From assembly GCA_002197995.1 (NCBI GenBank), contig NGZR01000001.1, positions 7,936,001-8,000,000 of the forward strand: a DNA stretch of 64,000 nucleotides. Direction: 5' to 3'. The notes below the pieces were generated by a model, which did no database searches, had not been told where the DNA came from, and worked only from the letters and a program-made list of their open reading frames with translations. Of the stretch, positions 59,643 to 64,000 are shown one piece after another (the stretch's first letter is position 1; each line of letters starts with the position of its first letter). The translations under genes and the position numbers were made by a program. Source of the DNA: Gaeumannomyces sp. JS-464 (Eukaryota > Ascomycota > Sordariomycetes > Magnaporthales > Magnaporthaceae).

Positions 59643-62600
59643 ATGGTGAAGTAAGTCGGGCCCTTTTGTTGTTGCTGCCAGTCCCCGACTCGTCCCCGTT
59701 TGCCCTTCCCCTTGGCCTCCCGCGGCGCGCTGGCCATGCTGCCAACCCCTCCTCACCTGAGACGCGGCGCGGCCAGAGTGGGAGAGAGGAGGAGGAGAGC
59801 GGGAGCCGCGCAACACCGCTTGATTTGCTTTTTCTTTCCTTGGCCGCCCGGATAGCTTGGAGCGCATGTACCTTGTACCTTTTCACTTTCCCGCCCACCT
59901 CGCTGTCTGAAAGAAGCTCAGCTTGCTGCTCGCTTGCTCCGGGCCATCCGTCCCGGAGATAAAGAGCCCTAAGGTCCGGCGCCGATGCTAACATGTCTCT
60001 TCCAACAGCTGTATGTGCACCCACCAAGCATCACCCAGAGCTACCTACCTTTTGGGAGCATGGTCGCATTGCGCGCAGCGACTGTGGTCTCCCGCGACGG
60101 ACAGCTGCACCACCCATCCTTCCCACCTTCTGTCTCGCCATCCCGGCCCCCGGCAACACTTTGCAGTGACGGACGGGGGCGGCTGGGGCAGGGATGGGAT
60201 GGGGCCGGTTGTGCTGTTTGGAAGTCACCGTCGTGGGAGCTACAGTCTGCCTGCTCATGCGCCTGCCTCGGCTCCTGCAGCTGGCTGGCTGGCTGCTGTC
60301 CACCTGCCCATGCCATTCACGGTACTAACATAGCTGCGCACAGTCACGATTGACGAGATCCGGGCGCTTATGGACAAGCCTAGCAATGTCCGTAACATGT
60401 CCGTCATCGCCCACGTCGACCACGGCAAGTCGACTCTCACCGATTCCCTGCTGGCCAAGGCGGGTATCATCTCCACCGCGAAGGCAGGAGACCAGCGTGC
60501 AACCGACACGCGTGCAGATGAGCAGGAGCGCGGTATCACCATCAAGTCTACCGCCATCTCTCTGTACGGCAACCTGCCCTCCGACGACGACCTGAAGGAC
60601 ATTGTCGGCCAGAAGGTCGACGGCAACGACTTCCTAATCAACTTGATCGACTCCCCCGGTCACGTTGACTTCTCCTCCGAGGTTACCGCCGCCCTCCGTG
60701 TCACTGATGGTGCCCTTGTTGTCGTCGACACCGTCGAGGGTGTTTGCGTGCAAACCGAGACCGTGCTGCGCCAGGCCCTTGGTGAGCGCATCAAGCCCGT
60801 CATTATCATCAACAAGGTCGACCGTGCCCTGCTCGAGCTGCAGGTCGAGAAGGAGGACCTGTACCAGTCCTTCTCGCGTACCATCGAGTCGGTCAACGTC
60901 ATTATCTCCACCTACCTGGACAAGTCGCTGGGTGACCTCCAGGTCTACCCCGACAAGGGTACCGTCGCCTTCGGTTCCGGTCTGCACGGCTGGGCCTTCA
61001 CCATCCGCCAGTTCGCTGTCCGCTATGCCAAGAAGTTCGGCGTCGACCGCAACAAGATGATGGAGCGTCTGTGGGTGAGTTGAACAGCTCTCCATCTGCA
61101 CCACGCAGCCACCCGCCGGCCCTGGTATCTTTAACTAACTCGCTTGACTTTCCCAGGGTGACAACTACTTCAACCCCCACACCAAGAAGTGGACCAACAA
61201 GGCCACTCATGACGGCAAGCCCCTTGAGCGTGCCTTCAACCAGTTTATCCTGGACCCCATTTTCCGCATCTTCGCGGCCGTCATGAACTTCAAGAAGGAC
61301 GAGGTCAACGCCCTGCTCGAGAAGCTCAACCTCAAGCTCGCCGCTGAGGACAAGGACAAGGAGGGCAAGCAGCTGCTCAAGGCTGTCATGCGCACTTTCC
61401 TGCCCGCCGCCGACTCTCTGCTGGAGATGATGATTCTCCACCTGCCCTCGCCCGTCACGGCCCAGAGGTACCGTGTCGAGTCCCTGTACGAGGGTCCCCC
61501 GGATGACGAGGCCGCCATTGCCATCCGTGACTGCGACCCCAAGGGTCCCTCATGCTTTACGTCTCCAAGATGGTGCCGACCTCGGATAAGGGTCGTTTCT
61601 ACGCCTTCGGCCGTGTCTTCTCTGGTACCGTCCGCTCGGGCCTGAAAGTCCGCATCCAGGGCCCCAACTACCAGCCCGGCAAGAAGGAGGACCTTTTCAT
61701 CAAGGCCGTCCAGCGTACCGTGCTCATGATGGGCGGCAAGGTCGAGCCCATCGACGACATGCCCGCCGGCAACATTGTCGGTCTGGTCGGTATCGACCAG
61801 TTCCTGCTCAAGTCGGGTACCCTGACCACCAGCGAGACTGCCCACAACCTCAAGGTCATGAAGTTCTCCGTCTCGCCCGTCGTGCAGCAGGGTGTCCAGG
61901 TCAAGAACGCCCAGGACCTGCCCAAGCTGGTTGAGGGTCTGAAGCGTCTGTCCAAGTCGGACCCCTGCGTCCTGACCTTCACCTCGCCCTCGGGTGAGCA
62001 CATCGTTGCCGGTGCCGGTGAGCTCCACCTTGAGATTTGCTTGAAGGATCTCGAGGAGGACCACGCCGGTGTGCCCCTCATCATCTCGGACCCCGTCGTC
62101 CAGTACCGTGAGACCGTCCAGAGCAAGTCGAGCATGACTGCCCTGTCCAAGTCGCCCAACAAGCACAACCGTCTGTACATGGTTGCTGAGCCCCTGGGCG
62201 AGGAGCTGGCCGGCCTCATTGACGACGGCAAGATCACTCCCCGTGACGACTTCAAGGCTCGTGCCCGTATCCTGGCCGACGAGCACGGCTGGGATGTCAC
62301 CGACGCCCGCAAGATCTGGACCTTCGGCCCCGACACCAACGGCCCCAACCTGCTGGTTGACCAGACCAAGGCTGTGCAGTACCTCAACGAAATCAAGGAC
62401 TCTGTCGTCTCCGGTTTCCAGTGGGCCTCGCGCGAGGTGTCATTGCTGAGGAGCCCATGCGCGGTATCCGCTTCAACATTCTCGATGTTACCCTGCACGC
62501 CGATGCCATCCACCGTGGCGCCGGCCAGCTGATGCCCACTACCCGCCGTGTCCTGTACGCCTCGGCCCTGCTGGCCGAGCCCGCCATCCTGGAGCCCGTC

Positions 62601-63039
62601 TTCCTGGTCGAGATCCAGGTTCCCGAGCAGGCCATGGGTGGCTGCTACGGTGTCCTCACCCGCCGTCGTGGTCACGTCTTCGCCGAGGAGCAGCGCCCCG
62701 GCACTCCTCTGTTCACCATCAAGGCCTACCTGCCCGTCCTCGAGTCTTTCGGCTTCAACGCCGATCTGCGTGCCGGCACCTCTGGCCAGGCCTTCCCTCA
62801 GTCCGTCTTCGACCACTGGCAGGTTCTGCCTGGTGGCTCGCCTCTGGACCCCACCACCAAGACCGGACAGGTCGTCCAGGGCACCCGCAAGCGGAAGGGT
62901 CTCAAGCCCGAGGTTCCCGGTGTCGAGAACGTGAGTGACAACGATCCATTTCTTGGGCATTTCCCCGATTGATATTTTGGGAGACCCGCATGCTAACAAA
63001 ATCCTCGTATCAACTCTGCAGTACTACGACAAGCTATAA
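59643..63039 (+). CDS. EF2: Elongation factor 2, with a two-nucleotide exon and two frame breaks
   Basis: The GTPase that drives ribosome translocation. Exons are 59643-59650, 60009-60010, 60344-61074, 61157-62930 and 63022-63039; introns are 358, 333, 82 and 91 nt. The start ATGGTGAA joins C-T and then TCACGATT to give [16 protein letters not shown], the invariant N-terminus. GTPase motifs AHVDHGKST (26-34), [22 protein letters not shown] and NKVDR are intact. So is the diphthamide loop [11 protein letters not shown], whose histidine is the modification site, and the C-terminus ends YYDKL. Two missing bases break the frame: a C in 61547-61549 ([11 protein letters not shown] expected) and a G near 62436-62437 ([13 protein letters not shown] expected). 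With them the protein is 844 residues, the usual length. Long 5' introns fit a highly expressed gene. Confidence 0.96.
60009..60010 (+). other. EF2: Two-nucleotide exon of EF-2
   Basis: The bases CT are flanked by an acceptor with a GCTAAC branch point and pyrimidine tract (59986-60008) and by a consensus GTATGT donor (60011-60016). The following intron ends with TACTAAC and CAG (60322-60343). Including CT gives Asn-Phe at positions 3-4. Skipping it gives Asn-His-Asp and a stop. Confidence 0.8.
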
Positions 63040-63884
63040 ACGGCTCTTGGTGGCGATGGTTGACGACACTCTCGATGCTCTCTACGGCTTCGCTCGTCGG
63101 ATAGCTCTATTATTGGCCCTGTGGCCAGGGCCCTGCTTCTCTATTGTGGCGAACGGATGCGAAAAGCACATTCGACTTTAGGTCTTACTGCGGGCCGCCA
63201 ATCCGATTGGAGGATGGCGGGTGGAATATGAGCGATGAAGCGCGGGCACGTCGGCACTGACGTTCACTAGATACGGTCTGCTTGCCATGTAGAAATTTTT
63301 ATTGCGGTTTGATCACTTCAATGGTTCGCGTCCGCATTCTGATGAGATGTCCATGGTTTCTCCTCACGTGCCGACGTATAATACGGCATGCCTGACCGAG
63401 GAGAATTGCTGAATCATCAATGCCGACAAACTGTCGAGATTTTATACGTAGGTTGGTAACGAACGAAACCCGGCTGGCTGCCCGAGGGAAAAGAAGTCAC
63501 ATAAAGGTGTTTGGAGAACTCATGGCTAGATATTGCGGTCCTGTCTTTCCGAGCCTACAACCCAGATCCAGACGAGCGGATACTTGGAGTATTGATCCGA
63601 GTATGGACATCAACAAAAACCGTCGCTTTTAAATACGTCATAACGGGCTAGGCCGAGCCGAATAAGAGAAAATTGCCGCTCGATAAATGTGTGCGCCCCC
63701 GCGCGCGTTACTGAGCCAGCGCATATCTGTGAAAAAGAAAGGATATAAAGCCCTAGCAAGAGCCCTCCGAGAGAGGGGAGGAAGAGAAGTAGTAAAGAGA
63801 ACAGTAAAGAAGTTAGGAGGAATGGGCACGTATATCAAGGCCTGATAGTTAACCCAACTCGCCCGGGTATCATGTGGTAACGTC
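63040..63884. other. Convergent 3' intergenic region
   Basis: Between the EF-2 stop and the end of the truncated minus-strand gene; 845 bp with nothing coding recognised. Confidence 0.5.
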
Positions 63885-64000
63885 TCACGACGGCTGCATG
63901 GGCGGCGGCTTCACGGCGAGGAACAGCGAGCGCGCAGCTTGCTCCCTCTCCTCAAGATGGTTGAGGATCTGCTGGACGGCCCAGATGACCGTCTTGGCAA
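63885..64000 (-). CDS. C-terminal 38 residues of an unidentified protein (5' part beyond right edge)
   Basis: The minus-strand frame from the edge reads AKTVIWAVQQILNHLEE, then REQAARSLFLAVKPPPMQPS, and stops at TGA (63885-63887). The amphipathic helix-like composition and clean stop suggest a real protein end, but the piece is too short to assign a family. It converges on EF-2. Confidence 0.45.
   Translation of the reverse strand, partial: AKTVIWAVQQILNHLEEREQAARSLFLAVKPPPMQPS

Noticed and set aside
61668..62999. Long antisense open frame (443 codons) opposite EF-2, and another at 61207-62286
   Set aside because: They mirror the strong codon bias of EF-2, which removes stops from the opposite strand. 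The translations lack motifs and the sense strand is certain.

Overview
The window looks like nuclear DNA of a filamentous ascomycete, most likely a Sordariomycete. Genes are split by short introns (about 65-180 nt) with GTRNGY donors and CTRAC-like branch points. The families present are typical of such fungi: Zn(II)2Cys6 regulators, a bZIP with a DUF3425 tail, a TALE homeodomain/C2H2 regulator, a secreted lactonase-fold protein and Csf1. There are no tRNA or rRNA genes, CRISPR arrays or recognisable transposons. Twelve genes are supported, plus a truncated one at each edge counted among them or beside them as noted below.

Layout. 1-1977 (-): 5' part of an R/E- and S/R-rich protein running off the left edge. 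1978-8145: gene-poor. 8146-10510 (-): Zn2Cys6 regulator 1. 10511-16254: gene-poor. 16255-17896 (-): secreted lactonase-like protein. 19717-20198 (-): small conserved fungal protein. 24014-26596 (+): Zn2Cys6 regulator 2, related to regulator 1. 27351-28682 (-): polyQ protein. 30041-33856 (-): homeodomain/zinc-finger regulator with five C-terminal repeats. 35637-36746 (-): single-pass membrane protein. 38225-39578 (+): bZIP/DUF3425 regulator. 41834-43811 (+): methylenetetrahydrofolate reductase (MET13 type). 44822-47021 (-): TMEM184/OST-alpha membrane protein. 48415-58366 (+): Csf1 lipid-transfer protein. 59643-63039 (+): elongation factor 2. 63885-64000 (-): C-terminus of an unidentified gene. 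The left 27 kb is sparse and regulator-rich; the right 23 kb is dense and housekeeping.

Two things stand out. First, elongation factor 2 appears to need a two-nucleotide exon (60009-60010) between two introns with strong splice signals. Second, reading frames of several conserved genes (EF-2, MTHFR, Csf1, the homeodomain protein, regulator 2, the lactonase) are interrupted by single-base changes in short homopolymer runs. In each case one base restores the conserved family sequence, and most are losses. Because essential genes are affected, I read these as consensus errors in the assembly and not as decay, and I annotate the genes as intact with the break points listed. The genes do not form an obvious metabolic cluster. 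MTHFR (one-carbon metabolism), EF-2 (translation) and Csf1 (lipid transfer) are independent core functions.
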